This document shows, piece after piece, positions 40,793 to 50,462 of a DNA stretch of 64,000 bases. The stretch is taken from assembly GCF_001698125.1 (NCBI RefSeq), contig NZ_CP013854.1, positions 4,650,001 to 4,714,000 of the forward strand, written 5' to 3'. How positions within the stretch are numbered: the stretch's first letter is position 1; every line of letters begins with the position of its first letter. This DNA comes from Pseudonocardia sp. HH130630-07 (lineage in GTDB: Bacteria; Actinomycetota; Actinomycetes; Mycobacteriales; Pseudonocardiaceae). The notes under the pieces are model-generated. The model did no database searches and had not been told where the DNA came from. It was given only the letters and a program-made list of their open reading frames with translations. Position numbers and translations under genes: made by a program.

Positions 40793-42136
40793 ATGTGGGA
40801 TCGCGTGCGCAGCCGGGGATCCGCGGTGTCGACGACGCTGACGGTGGCCGCCGTCGTGACGCTGGTCCCGGTCCTCGCGGCGCCGGTCGCACCCCTCGGC
40901 GTCCCGGCTCCGGCCACCCCGGCCGCCGCTGTGGTGGCGGCGGGCCCGGACTCCGCCGCGGGCGCCATGGTCACGACGCCGTCGGCGGCGGGACCCGCGG
41001 ACGCGGTGCGGACCGGGCTGCTCCGCGGCAGCGTGCGCAGCGGCGGCGGAACCGTGGGCGGGGATCCGGCCGCCGCTCCCGCCGCGCCCGCGGTGACCCA
41101 CCGCGAGGAGCGCATCGACACCCCGGCCGGGCCGGTGACCACCGACGTCGTCGTCGCCGACCTGCGCCGGGACGGGGTCCGGGCCGTCCTGCTCACCGGC
41201 GCGACGGTCGCCGAGCGCGCCGACGTCGTCGGGCACGCGGCCCGCGGTGGTGCGTTCGCCGCCGTCAACGGGGACTTCTTCGATCTCGCCCGCAGCAACG
41301 CCCCGGCCGGTCCGTCGGTGCGCGACGGGCGCCCGCTCACCTCGGCGGTCCCGCCGGGCCGCCGGCTCGCACCGGCCGTGCCGGGCAGCGAACCGGGCGA
41401 CGCACTGACCGTGGACTCCGGCGGGACCCCGCGGATCGACCGGCTCACGCTCGACGCCTCGGCGTCCGCCCCGGACGGGCCGCTGCCGATCCGCACGCTC
41501 AACGCCTACGCCGTCCCGGTCGGCGGGATCGGCCTGTTCACCTCCGACTGGGCCGGGGACCGCAACGCCGCGCTGTGCGGCAGCGACACCGACCGGGACG
41601 CGCCGTGCGCGCCGGACCGGGTCGAGGTGGTGGTCCGCGACGGGGTGGTGACCGCGGTGCGCCCGCCCGGTGGCGGACCGATCCCGGCGGCGGAGCAGAT
41701 CCTCACCGGGCGCGACGACGGTGCGGCCGCCCTGCGCGGGCTCGAGGTCGGGGACCGGGTGACCGTGCGCAGCGAGCTGGCGGCCGCGTCCGGGGCCGAG
41801 CCGCGGACCGCCGTCGGCGGCAGCCCGATCCTGCGCGGCGGTGCCGCGGTACCGGGTCTCGACGCCGGGGTCCGGGACCCGCGGACGGCCGCCGGGATCA
41901 CCGACGACGGCCGCCTCGTCCTGGTCACCGCGGACGGGCGGGAGGCGACCAGCGCCGGGGCGACCCTGGCCGAGATGGCCGAGCAGCTGCGCCGGGCGGG
42001 TGCCGTGGACGGGGTGAACCTCGACGGCGGGGGGTCGTCGACGATGGTCGTCGGCGGGCAGGTGGTGAACCGGCCGTCGGAGGACGCCTACCGGTTGGTG
42101 CCGAACGCGTTGGGGGTCGTGGCGCCGGGGCCGTGA
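40793..42136 (+). CDS. Secreted phosphodiester glycosidase family protein
   Basis: 447 aa. Signal peptide/anchor at about residues 10-35 (VSTTLTVAAVVTLVPVLAAPVAP). NAGPA (DUF2233) domain from about 150 on: GGAFAAVNGDFFDLARSNAP, RTAVGGSPILRGG, GITDDGRLVLVTADGREATSAGATLAEMAEQLRRAGAVDGVNLDGGGSSTMVVGG, VPNALGVV. Members cleave sugar-phosphodiester linkages in cell-surface polymers. ATG 40793 chosen because GAGGAGG lies just upstream. Confidence 0.92.
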   Translation: MWDRVRSRGSAVSTTLTVAAVVTLVPVLAAPVAPLGVPAPATPAAAVVAAGPDSAAGAMVTTPSAAGPADAVRTGLLRGSVRSGGGTVGGDPAAAPAAPAVTHREERIDTPAGPVTTDVVVADLRRDGVRAVLLTGATVAERADVVGHAARGGAFAAVNGDFFDLARSNAPAGPSVRDGRPLTSAVPPGRRLAPAVPGSEPGDALTVDSGGTPRIDRLTLDASASAPDGPLPIRTLNAYAVPVGGIGLFTSDWAGDRNAALCGSDTDRDAPCAPDRVEVVVRDGVVTAVRPPGGGPIPAAEQILTGRDDGAAALRGLEVGDRVTVRSELAAASGAEPRTAVGGSPILRGGAAVPGLDAGVRDPRTAAGITDDGRLVLVTADGREATSAGATLAEMAEQLRRAGAVDGVNLDGGGSSTMVVGGQVVNRPSEDAYRLVPNALGVVAPGP

Positions 42137-42193
42137 GCACCCAGGGGTCCCCGGAGGCAACGGCCGAACGGACCGCTGCAGAATCCGGCCACG

Positions 42194-42248
42194 TCTGACA
42201 GATTCTGTGTCCTGACGTCAGATCACGCGATACTCTGACTGATAGTGT
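42194..42248. promoter_or_regulatory. vapBC promoter with repeated CTGAC half-sites
   Basis: TCTG-A-CAGA (42194-42202), CTGACGTCAG (42212-42221, perfect palindrome) and CTCTGACTGAT (42233-42243) share CTGAC half-sites. TAGTGT (42243-42248) ends 6 nt before the antitoxin ATG, so the message is probably leaderless. The half-sites are a candidate binding array for the VapBC complex. Confidence 0.5.
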
Positions 42249-42254
42249 CTGTGC

Positions 42255-42542
42255 ATGTCTGATCAGGCAGAAGATCGTGAACGGTCCGAGGTGGTCGTCA
42301 ATCGGGACGGCCGCATCCTGATCCCGGCGCAGGTGCGCCGCGACCTGGGGCTGACGGCCGGGTCGTCACTGCTGTTGTCGGTCGAGGACGGTCGCGTGGT
42401 GATGGAGTCGCGCGAGCAGCTGGTCGCGCGGATGCGTCGCGACGTCGCGCAGGCCTGGCAGGGCGACCCGCAGGACTCCGCGGCCGACGAGCTGATCGCC
42501 GATCGCCGAGCCGAGGCCGCGGCTGAGAACTCCCGATCGTGA
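42255..42542 (+). CDS. AbrB/SpoVT-type antitoxin (VapB-like)
   Basis: 95 aa. Swapped-hairpin DNA-binding domain EVVVNRDGRILIPAQVRRDLGLTAGSSLLLSVEDGRVVMESRE (about 12-54), then an acidic C-terminal tail that would wrap the toxin. It overlaps the PIN toxin gene by four bases. Autorepressor of the operon by family knowledge. Confidence 0.9.
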   Translation: MSDQAEDRERSEVVVNRDGRILIPAQVRRDLGLTAGSSLLLSVEDGRVVMESREQLVARMRRDVAQAWQGDPQDSAADELIADRRAEAAAENSRS

Positions 42543-42958
42543 CCGGGCCCGCCATCCCTGCTGCGGGTACCGGGGATCCGCCGGTGGTGCTCGATGCGTC
42601 CGCGGTGCTGGCCTGGTTGCGGGCCGAGCCCGGCTCCGAGGTCGTCGACGCGCGCCTGGCCGGGGCGGTGATCTCGGCGGTGAACCTGTCGGAGGTCCAC
42701 CAGGAGCTGGCCCAGCGCGGTGTCGACGCCGACCGGACGGTACGCCAGCTGCGCACCCTGGGGATCCGGACCGAGCCGCTCGACGCCATGGACGCGATCG
42801 CCGCGGCGAGGTTGTGGCCGGCCACCCGAGCGGCGGGACTGTCGCTGGGGGACCGTTGCTGCCTGGCCCTGGCCGCGCGTCTCGGCCGGCCTGCACTGAC
42901 TGCCGACACCGCGTGGACCGCGCTCGGGATCGACGTGGCTGTCGTGGCCGTTCGCTGA
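42539..42958 (+). CDS. PIN-domain toxin (VapC-like)
   Basis: 139 aa. PIN acidic residues: VVLDASAVLAWLR, NLSEVHQEL, LSLGDRCCLALAARLGRPALTADTAW. Metal-dependent RNase, typically cutting initiator tRNA or rRNA. GTG at 42539 in a GTGA overlap with the antitoxin stop. Confidence 0.92.
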   Translation: MTGPAIPAAGTGDPPVVLDASAVLAWLRAEPGSEVVDARLAGAVISAVNLSEVHQELAQRGVDADRTVRQLRTLGIRTEPLDAMDAIAAARLWPATRAAGLSLGDRCCLALAARLGRPALTADTAWTALGIDVAVVAVR

Positions 42959-43064
42959 GGCCGTGGTCGACGACGAGCGAGGAAAGCGCTCCCGTCGCAA
43001 GACCGGGGCACGCACCGGGTTCCTGGACGACGACCGGCAGCGAACGGCGGGCAGCCCGATCGGC

Positions 43065-43676
43065 TCACTCCCGCGCCGCCGTCACCTCCAGCATCGCGAA
43101 CAGCTGGGCGACCAGCCAGTCCCGCACCGCGGCCCGGCCCGGCCCGGCCCCCGGGGCCGCCTGCAACCAGGTCAGCGTCGATCCCTCCACCAGCGACACC
43201 CAGCCGCGCAGGGTCATCAGCTGCAGCGGCGACGGTGCCGGCACGCCACCCCGCTCGCACAGCAGCGCGACGATGTGGTCGCGCACCCCGTCGACCAGGG
43301 CGTCGGTCGCGTCGGTGGAGATCACCGATCCGCTGCGCAGCAGCGCCACGTAGGCGCGGTGGTGCCGCCCGACGACGTCGAGGAACACGTCCAGCGCGTC
43401 GCCGAGCTGGCCGGCGAGCGGCAGGTCCGCGGGGAGCGCGACCCGGGCGATCAGCTCGTCGGCCACGCTGCCGAGCGCCGCGACGTGCAGCTCCTCCATG
43501 CCGGAGAAGTACCGGTAGAACAGCGCCCGCGAGACGTCGGCGGCGCGGGTCACGTCCTCGACCGCCACGTCCTCCGGGGCGCTGCGGCCGTAGAGGTCCA
43601 GCGCGGCGGACACCAGCTGGGCACGCCGGGCCTCGGGGGTCATCCGCCGCGGGGAGCGGGCCGGTGTCGTCGTCAT
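43065..43676 (-). CDS. TetR family transcriptional regulator
   Basis: 203 aa. N-terminal HTH MTPEARRAQLVSAALDLYGRSAPEDVAVEDVTRAADVSRALFYRYFSGMEELHVAAL; ligand domain after about residue 65. ATG 43676 chosen over an upstream ATG that lies inside the reductase gene. 28 bp after the ferredoxin-reductase gene on the same strand, so it is probably the last gene of that operon and its regulator. Confidence 0.93.
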   Translation of the reverse strand: MTTTPARSPRRMTPEARRAQLVSAALDLYGRSAPEDVAVEDVTRAADVSRALFYRYFSGMEELHVAALGSVADELIARVALPADLPLAGQLGDALDVFLDVVGRHHRAYVALLRSGSVISTDATDALVDGVRDHIVALLCERGGVPAPSPLQLMTLRGWVSLVEGSTLTWLQAAPGAGPGRAAVRDWLVAQLFAMLEVTAARE

Positions 43677-43704
43677 CGTCGCCGAGGGTACGGACCCGAC
43701 CGGC

Positions 43705-44730
43705 TCAGCGGTCGAGGTCGACCACGACGCCGTCGCCGTCGGCACGGGCGACGCACAGCGCGGTACGGCCCGGACCGGCCGGGTCGTCCCGGGTCGTCCC
43801 GGCGAGCAGCGGCACGTGGCAGGTCCCGCAGAACCCCTGCCGGCACGAGTACGGCATGTCCGGCCGGACCGCGCGGACGGCGTCGAGCGCCGTCCGGTCC
43901 GCGGGCACGGCCACGTCGGGGCCGCCGGCGATGCGCACGGTGAACGGGCGGCCGTCGCGGATCGGGGGCGGGGAGAACCGCTCGGAGTGGAACCGCCGCC
44001 CGGCCGGCAGCGCCCGGCGCACCGTCTCGATCATCGGTGGCGGCCCGCAGCAGTAGACGGCCGTGCCGGCCCCGGCACCGGCGAGCAGCTCCGCGGCGGT
44101 GGGCAGGCCGCGCCCGTCGTCGTCCGGACGGCGCAGCACCCGGTCCGGAGCGAGCGTGGCCAGCTCGGCGGACAGCGGCATCGAGGCGAGATCGCGACCG
44201 GTGTGCACCAGGCGCCACGGCAGCCCGGCCGCGTGCACCGTCCGGACCATCGGCGCGATCGGGGTGATCCCGATGCCACCGGCGAGGAACAGGTGGTCCG
44301 GGGCGGCGGCCAGCGGGAACGCGTTGCGCGGGCCGCGCAGGCGCAGCCGGGTGCCGGGCGTCAGCCGGTGCATCTGCGCCGACCCCTCGCCGCCGGGCAC
44401 CGCGCGCACCGCGATCCGGTAGACCGTGCGGTCGGCCGGGTCGCCGCACAGCGAGTACTGCCGCAGCAGTCCCGAGGGCAGCTCGACGTCGACTTGCGCA
44501 CCCGCCCGCCAGGCGGGCAGCGGTGCCGGGCCGGCCGGTACCAGCTCGACGGCCACCACGTCGTCGCACGGGTGGCGCACCGTCCGCACCTCGACGGTCA
44601 CGGTGCGGTCCACCGCCCTGGCCGGGCGCCGACGCCGGCCGCTGCGGGCGGAGAGCCGCTGGGCCAGCGCCGTCACCGCGGACAGCGTCGTCGCCCCGCG
44701 GTTCGGGTACGGCGGCGGGGCGACGCTCAT
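43705..44730 (-). CDS. Ferredoxin reductase with C-terminal 2Fe-2S domain (VanB/PDR type)
   Basis: 341 aa. FAD domain RQYSLCGDPADRTVYRIAVRAVPGGEGSAQMHRL, NAD domain LFLAGGIGITPIAPMVR and YCCGPPPMIETVRRAL, C-terminal plant-type 2Fe-2S domain CRQGFCGTC plus ALCVARADG. Transfers electrons from NAD(P)H to a partner oxygenase or desaturase. ATG 44730 overlaps the metal-dependent hydrolase stop. Confidence 0.94.
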   Translation of the reverse strand: MSVAPPPYPNRGATTLSAVTALAQRLSARSGRRRRPARAVDRTVTVEVRTVRHPCDDVVAVELVPAGPAPLPAWRAGAQVDVELPSGLLRQYSLCGDPADRTVYRIAVRAVPGGEGSAQMHRLTPGTRLRLRGPRNAFPLAAAPDHLFLAGGIGITPIAPMVRTVHAAGLPWRLVHTGRDLASMPLSAELATLAPDRVLRRPDDDGRGLPTAAELLAGAGAGTAVYCCGPPPMIETVRRALPAGRRFHSERFSPPPIRDGRPFTVRIAGGPDVAVPADRTALDAVRAVRPDMPYSCRQGFCGTCHVPLLAGTTRDDPAGPGRTALCVARADGDGVVVDLDR

Positions 44731-45629
44731 CCGGCACCCGCCACATCCGGGGTGCCCCCGTCCTCGGCCCGCCGGGCGGCCGGGGAGCGGGCGAGGTAGG
44801 CGACGGCGGCGTCGGTGTCACCGTGGTGGGCCGGGTGGAAGCGCGGGTGCAGGTAGGCCAGCACCGCCCTGGCGAACAGCCACGGCCCCGGCACCAGCCC
44901 CCGTCGCGACGCCCGCAGGTAGTCGCGCAGCCGCACCCGGCGCTGCGGGGTCCCGCGCAGCCGCGGGTCGCGGGCGCACAGCTGCCGGGTGCCGTTGCCC
45001 CAGAGCTTCGCCAGTGCCGGGCCGCTGATCGCCATCGCGCGGACCCGGCGCAGGTAGCGGCCGTCGAGGTGCACGTAGAGGTCGTGCGCGACGCTGCGGT
45101 GCTCGACCTCCTCGGCACCGTGCCAGCGCAGCATGTCCAGCATCTGCGGGTCCGCGCCCGCGGCGTCGAGCTCGGGGGAGTGCAGGATCCACTCGCCGAG
45201 CACCGCGGTGAAGTGCTCGATCGCCGCGATCAGGCCGACCCGCTCGACCAGCCACTCGCGGGCCTCGTCCCCGGTCAGTCCGCGGTCGCCGAGCAGGTCG
45301 TTGAAGATCCACTCGACCTGCTCGACGTAGCGCGAGACGTCGACGCCGGCGTCGATCAGGTGGTCCAGCGCACCCTGGTGGGACGACGCGTGCATCGCCT
45401 CCTGCCCGATGAAGCCGCGGACGTCCTCGGCGAGCGCGTCGTCGTGCACCAGCGGCAGCGCCCGGGAGAACACCTCGACGAACCAGCGCTCCCCCTCGGG
45501 CAGCAGCAGGTGCAGCACGTCGATCAGGTGCGAGGCGAACGGCTCGCCCGGGATCCAGTCGGTGCGCAGGGTGGAGAAGTCGAAGCTGACGTCGCGGGCG
45601 TGCAGCGCGATCCGGTCGTCGTCGGTCAT
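44727..45629 (-). CDS. Metal-dependent hydrolase family protein (PF10118-like)
   Basis: 300 aa, all-helical diiron-like pattern: FIGQEAMHASSHQGALD, VGLIAAIEHFTAVLGEWIL, WHGAEEVEHRSVAHDLYVHLDG. The two E..H motifs would bind a metal pair. Annotated as metal-dependent hydrolases, but the fold resembles ferritin-like oxygenases. Next to a 2Fe-2S reductase, an oxygenase role is plausible (inference). ATGA overlaps at both ends. Confidence 0.88.
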   Translation of the reverse strand: MTDDDRIALHARDVSFDFSTLRTDWIPGEPFASHLIDVLHLLLPEGERWFVEVFSRALPLVHDDALAEDVRGFIGQEAMHASSHQGALDHLIDAGVDVSRYVEQVEWIFNDLLGDRGLTGDEAREWLVERVGLIAAIEHFTAVLGEWILHSPELDAAGADPQMLDMLRWHGAEEVEHRSVAHDLYVHLDGRYLRRVRAMAISGPALAKLWGNGTRQLCARDPRLRGTPQRRVRLRDYLRASRRGLVPGPWLFARAVLAYLHPRFHPAHHGDTDAAVAYLARSPAARRAEDGGTPDVAGAG

Positions 45630-47386
45630 CGGTGCTCCTCGCTCGTGCCCGGGTCGGTCCTGGCCAGTGCGCGCAGCAGTCCCGGGGCCAGCCGGGACGC
45701 CAGCAGTCCGGCGTGCGCCTCCGCGGTGACCGGGGCGAGCGGCAGGTCCCGCTCGACCGCCCGGACCAGCCGCGCGGCGACCTGCTCGGCGGTGTAGCCG
45801 CGCCGGGCGTAGGCGGCCGCCGCGGCGCCGCGCCGGGCGTCCTGTTCGGCGTCGGAGGTCCCGGCGAAGCGGGTGTGCGCGGTGATCGGGGTGTCGACGA
45901 TGCCGGGGCACAACGCGGTCACCCCGATCCCGGCGTCGGCCAGCTCCGCCCGCAGGCACTGCGAGAGCATGAGCACCGCGGCCTTCGTCGTCGCGTAGGC
46001 GGGCAGCACCCGCGACGGGACGTACGCGGCGGCCGACGCGGTGTTCACGATGTGCCCGCCCTCGCCCTGCGCGGTGAGCAGCGCGCCGAAGTGCCGGCAG
46101 CCGTGCACGACGCCCCACAGGTTCACGTCGACGATCCGGCGCCACTCCTGCGGGGTCGTCGCGGCGAACGGGCCGGCGACCCCGATCCCGGCGTTGTTGA
46201 CGACGAGGTCCGGCACCCCGTGCTCGGCGGCCGTCCGCGCGGCGAGCTCGGCGACCGCCGCGTCGTCGGCGACGTCGACGACGTGCGCGAACGCCCGCCC
46301 GCCGGCCCGTTCGACGAGCTCGACCGTCTCCGCCGCCGCGTCCGAGGACACGTCCGCGACCACGACCCGGGTCCCGAGGGCGGCCACCCTCCGTGCGGTG
46401 GCCCGGCCGATCCCGCTGCCGGCCCCGGTGACGACGGCCAGCCCCGAGTCCCAGCGCACGCCCCGGTTCCGGCGACCGCGCGAGGCGACCAGTGCGGTGC
46501 CGCGGGCCCGGGCCCTGGTGAGGGCGTGCGGTGCGGGGGAGTCGCCACCGGTCGTCGCCGAGACCAGCTCGCTCACGCAGCGCGCGATCACCCCGGGCCG
46601 GTGGCGCACCACCCAGTGCCCGCCGGGCAGGTACCGCACCCGCAGGTCGGGGGCGAACTCCGCGGCGCTGGTCGCGAGGGCCGGGGTCACGTAGGCATCG
46701 GAGCGCGGCGCCAGCACCTGCACCGGGACGTCGGTCCGGCGCCGCTCCGGACGCCCGAGCCGCCGCGGCAGGTTCCGCCGGTACAGCTCCAGCCCGTTGA
46801 CGGCGTCGCGGACCGACGGGCGCGGCACCCGTTCCCGGCGGGCGACGAGCCCGCCGAGCGCGCCGCTGCGGATCGCCAGCTCCGGGAGCACCGGCAGCCG
46901 GAACGCGAGCGTGTACCAGGAGTGCGCGGCCTGACGCAGCACCGCCCGCAGGTCCCGCGGGGACCGGCGGCCCAGGAACAGCGCGACGTGATCGAGGCAC
47001 GGCCCGGAGATCGAGGTGAACGAGGCGACCCGGCCGGTCAGCGTGTCGCCGGTGACCGCGTGCCAGGTCTGGATGGCGCCCCAGTCGTGGGCGAGCAGGT
47101 GCACCGGGGCGTCCGGGGACACCGCGTCGCACACGGCACGGAGATCCGCGGCGAGCAGGTCGAGGTCGTATCCGGCGCGCCCGCCCGGGGCGTCGGAGTC
47201 GCCGTGCCCGCGGACGTCGTAGGTGACGACGTGGTGGTCGTCTGCCAGCAGGTCCGCGACGCCGTCCCAGACGTGCCGGTCGTCGGGATACCCGTGTACC
47301 GCGACCACGACCGGCCGCCCCCGGGCACCGCGTTCCTCGACGGCCAGCCGCAGTCCGTCGGCACTCGTCACCGCACTGTGAGACAC
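45626..47386 (-). CDS. EphD-like fusion: alpha/beta-hydrolase plus SDR
   Basis: 586 aa, the size of mycobacterial EphD (epoxide hydrolase fused to SDR). Residues 1-290: hydrolase with HGYPDD, nucleophile LLAHDWGAIQTW (Asp) and GGHWVVRHRP. Residues about 310-560: SDR with VVTGAGSGIGRATA, NNAGIGV, NTASAAAYVPSRVLPAYATTKAA (catalytic Tyr-Lys) and CPGIVDTPI. In mycobacteria EphD modifies mycolic acids; Pseudonocardiaceae lack those, so another lipid epoxide is likely. GTG 47386 is 6 nt after TATGAT (47398-47393, minus), with TGGACG 17 bp further up: leaderless start. Confidence 0.92.
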   Translation of the reverse strand: MSHSAVTSADGLRLAVEERGARGRPVVVAVHGYPDDRHVWDGVADLLADDHHVVTYDVRGHGDSDAPGGRAGYDLDLLAADLRAVCDAVSPDAPVHLLAHDWGAIQTWHAVTGDTLTGRVASFTSISGPCLDHVALFLGRRSPRDLRAVLRQAAHSWYTLAFRLPVLPELAIRSGALGGLVARRERVPRPSVRDAVNGLELYRRNLPRRLGRPERRRTDVPVQVLAPRSDAYVTPALATSAAEFAPDLRVRYLPGGHWVVRHRPGVIARCVSELVSATTGGDSPAPHALTRARARGTALVASRGRRNRGVRWDSGLAVVTGAGSGIGRATARRVAALGTRVVVADVSSDAAAETVELVERAGGRAFAHVVDVADDAAVAELAARTAAEHGVPDLVVNNAGIGVAGPFAATTPQEWRRIVDVNLWGVVHGCRHFGALLTAQGEGGHIVNTASAAAYVPSRVLPAYATTKAAVLMLSQCLRAELADAGIGVTALCPGIVDTPITAHTRFAGTSDAEQDARRGAAAAAYARRGYTAEQVAARLVRAVERDLPLAPVTAEAHAGLLASRLAPGLLRALARTDPGTSEEHR

Positions 47387-47392
47387 GCCGTC

Positions 47393-47421
47393 ATCATAGA
47401 AAACCCGTCAACAGTCGTCCA
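47393..47421 (-). promoter_or_regulatory. Promoter of the EphD-like operon
   Basis: On the minus strand TGGACG (47421-47416), 17-bp spacer, TATGAT (47398-47393), 6 nt, GTG. The spacer is AT-rich for this genome and may hold the TetR operator. Confidence 0.55.
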
Positions 47422-47435
47422 CCCTCCCTTCTTCG

Positions 47436-47484
47436 CACTCATGGAGCTTCAGCCCGGTCTCACGAGGCCCGAGCTCCATGAGTG
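47436..47484. repeat. Palindromic intergenic repeat, copy 3
   Basis: 13-bp perfect outer stem CACTCATGGAGCT (47436-47448) / AGCTCCATGAGTG (47472-47484) with an imperfect inner part. Between mntH (upstream) and the EphD-like gene. Confidence 0.8.
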
Positions 47485-47510
47485 GAACGGGGGCGGGGGT
47501 GGCCTCGAGC

Positions 47511-47559
47511 CACTCATGGAGCTTCAGGACGGTGTCGCGAGGCTGAAGCTCCATGAGTG
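47511..47559. repeat. Palindromic intergenic repeat, copy 4
   Basis: 17-bp perfect stem CACTCATGGAGCTTCAG (47511-47527) / CTGAAGCTCCATGAGTG (47543-47559), 15-nt loop. In tandem with copy 3, 36 bp past the mntH stop. Confidence 0.85.
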
Positions 47560-47594
47560 CGACGGGGGGAGGGGGGAGGGGCACCGGAGGCGGG

Positions 47595-48857
<1,263 letters not shown>

Positions 48858-48932
48858 GCCGCCCCCGACACTGCGCTGAAGGTATGCCGAACAACGAGCG
48901 TAGGTGTGACTAACTCAAGGGGGAAGGGTGAT

Positions 48933-49418
48933 CTACAACCGCTGGTGCATGACGTGCAGGCCGGTCGTCGAGCCGTCCGGCAGCCGGAACGCGTCCGGCA
49001 CGATCCCGACCGTGCTGAACCCGAGCGAGTGCCACAGGCCCACGGCCCGCACGTTGGTCGCGACGACCGCGTTGAACTGCATCGCCGCGTACCCCTCCGC
49101 CCTGGCCAGGTCCAGGACGTGCCGGCCGAGCGCCCGGCCGGTGCCCCGCCCGGCGCTCGCCGCGTCGACGGCGAAGCTGGCGGTCGCGACGTGCGACCCG
49201 GGACCGAGCTGGTTCGGCCCGGTCTTGGCGGTGCCGACCACGACGCCGTCGCGGAGGGCGACCACGACCCGGCCGGGCGGCGGGAGCATCCAGATGCCGC
49301 GGGCCCGGTCGGCGTCGATGTCGGCCGGGATCGTGTAGGTCCGCCCCTCGGCGAAGATCGGGCGGAGCACCGCCCAGATCGCCGGCCAGTCCTCGTCGGT
49401 CGCGTCCCGCAGCTCCAT
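48933..49418 (-). CDS. GNAT family N-acetyltransferase
   Basis: 161 aa. MELRDATDEDWPAIWAVLRPIFAEGRTYTIPADID start, then the acetyl-CoA site ASAGRGTGRALGRHVLDLARAEGY (the RGxGxA motif) and NVRAVGLWHSLGFSTVGIVPDAFRLPDG. The layout resembles L-amino-acid N-acyltransferases. ATG 49418, 6 bp after the YigZ stop. Confidence 0.93.
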   Translation of the reverse strand: MELRDATDEDWPAIWAVLRPIFAEGRTYTIPADIDADRARGIWMLPPPGRVVVALRDGVVVGTAKTGPNQLGPGSHVATASFAVDAASAGRGTGRALGRHVLDLARAEGYAAMQFNAVVATNVRAVGLWHSLGFSTVGIVPDAFRLPDGSTTGLHVMHQRL

Positions 49419-49424
49419 GACGGA

Positions 49425-50045
49425 TCAGGGTAGATAGAGCTCGCACGGCCCGGCGTCGAGGGCGTCCACCGCGCCGCCGGTGCGGGTAGCGAGCCAGGCC
49501 CCGAAACCGGCCAGGTCGGCCTCGGCGACCGCGACCGTCAGCGTGACGTCGGCGCCGTGGGCCACGTCGCGCAGCCGGTAGGGGGAGTGGCGCAGGTCGT
49601 GCTCCAGCCTCCCCGCCCGGTCGTGCGGGACGGCGAGCAGCAGCTCCCGGTGCCGGACCCGGCGCAGCGTCCCGGCGACGTCGAGCGCCTCGCTCAGCAC
49701 GCCCGAGTAGGCCCGGACCAGGCCACCGGCACCCAGGCGGGTCCCGCCGAACCAGCGGGAGACGACCGCGACGACGTCGGTCAGCTCCCGGCGGGCCAGC
49801 ACCTCCAGCATCGGGACGCCCGCGGTGCCGGCCGGTTCGCCGTCGTCGGCGGATCGGGCGGTGAGCGCGGTGGGACCACCGATCCGCAGCGCGGTGCAGT
49901 GGTGCGAGGCGTCCGGGCCGGCCCGGCGGACCCGCTCGATCACCGCGCTCGCGGCGTCGACGGTGCCGGTCCTGGCGACGGTGCACACGAACCGGGACCG
50001 GGCGATCTCGATCTCGTGCCGGACACCCGTGGCGATCACCCGCAC
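49425..50045 (-). CDS. YigZ/IMPACT family protein
   Basis: 206 aa. SRFVCTVARTGTVDAASAVIERVRR, then the IMPACT signature RSADDGEPAGTAGVPMLEVLARRELTDVVAVVSRWFGGTRLGAGGLVRAYSGV. Two-domain UPF0029 protein, linked to translation or ribosome-associated functions; exact role unknown. GTG 50045. Confidence 0.93.
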   Translation of the reverse strand: MRVIATGVRHEIEIARSRFVCTVARTGTVDAASAVIERVRRAGPDASHHCTALRIGGPTALTARSADDGEPAGTAGVPMLEVLARRELTDVVAVVSRWFGGTRLGAGGLVRAYSGVLSEALDVAGTLRRVRHRELLLAVPHDRAGRLEHDLRHSPYRLRDVAHGADVTLTVAVAEADLAGFGAWLATRTGGAVDALDAGPCELYLP

Positions 50046-50142
50046 GCGGTGCCCCCGACCGGCCCCGGGCCGGCGACGGGCGGGCCGTCCGGAACGACGA
50101 GCGTCCCCGGCGGCCCGCCCGCGCGGTGTCGGTTCCCGATGG

Positions 50143-50451
50143 TCAGCTCTCGTCCCGGCCGGGGACCTTCAGCGGGCGCAGGTACACCCACAGCACGAAC
50201 AGCGCGCCGACCACCAGCATCGCGATGCCGGTGTCGAGGTTGAGGTTCGTGCCCCCGGTCTTGGCCAGGTTCTCCGGGTCGTTCCCGGAGACGATGCCCA
50301 TGATCAGCAGCACCAGCCCGTAGACGCCGAACAGCAGGGCGATCACCGAGCGCAGGTCGAACAGGTTGGTCGCGGTCGTCGAGACCGGTGCGTCGACGCC
50401 GGCCTTGGCCCCGGTCGTGGGGTCGATGCCCGCGGATTCGTTCTCGGTCAT
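50143..50451 (-). CDS. Small two-helix membrane protein of the symporter operon
   Basis: 102 aa, two transmembrane helices (LRSVIALLFGVYGLVLLIMGIVSG and TGIAMLVVGALFVLWVYLRPL). Starts 11 nt after the symporter stop, so it may be an accessory subunit. ATG 50451 with GAGGA upstream. Family not recognised by name. Confidence 0.82.
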   Translation of the reverse strand: MTENESAGIDPTTGAKAGVDAPVSTTATNLFDLRSVIALLFGVYGLVLLIMGIVSGNDPENLAKTGGTNLNLDTGIAMLVVGALFVLWVYLRPLKVPGRDES

Positions 50452-50462
50452 GATGTCCTCCC

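Noticed and set aside
48858..48932. DtxR/MntR box upstream of mntH (TTAGTCACACCTA)
   Set aside because: Only three base pairs of symmetry; no convincing dyad.
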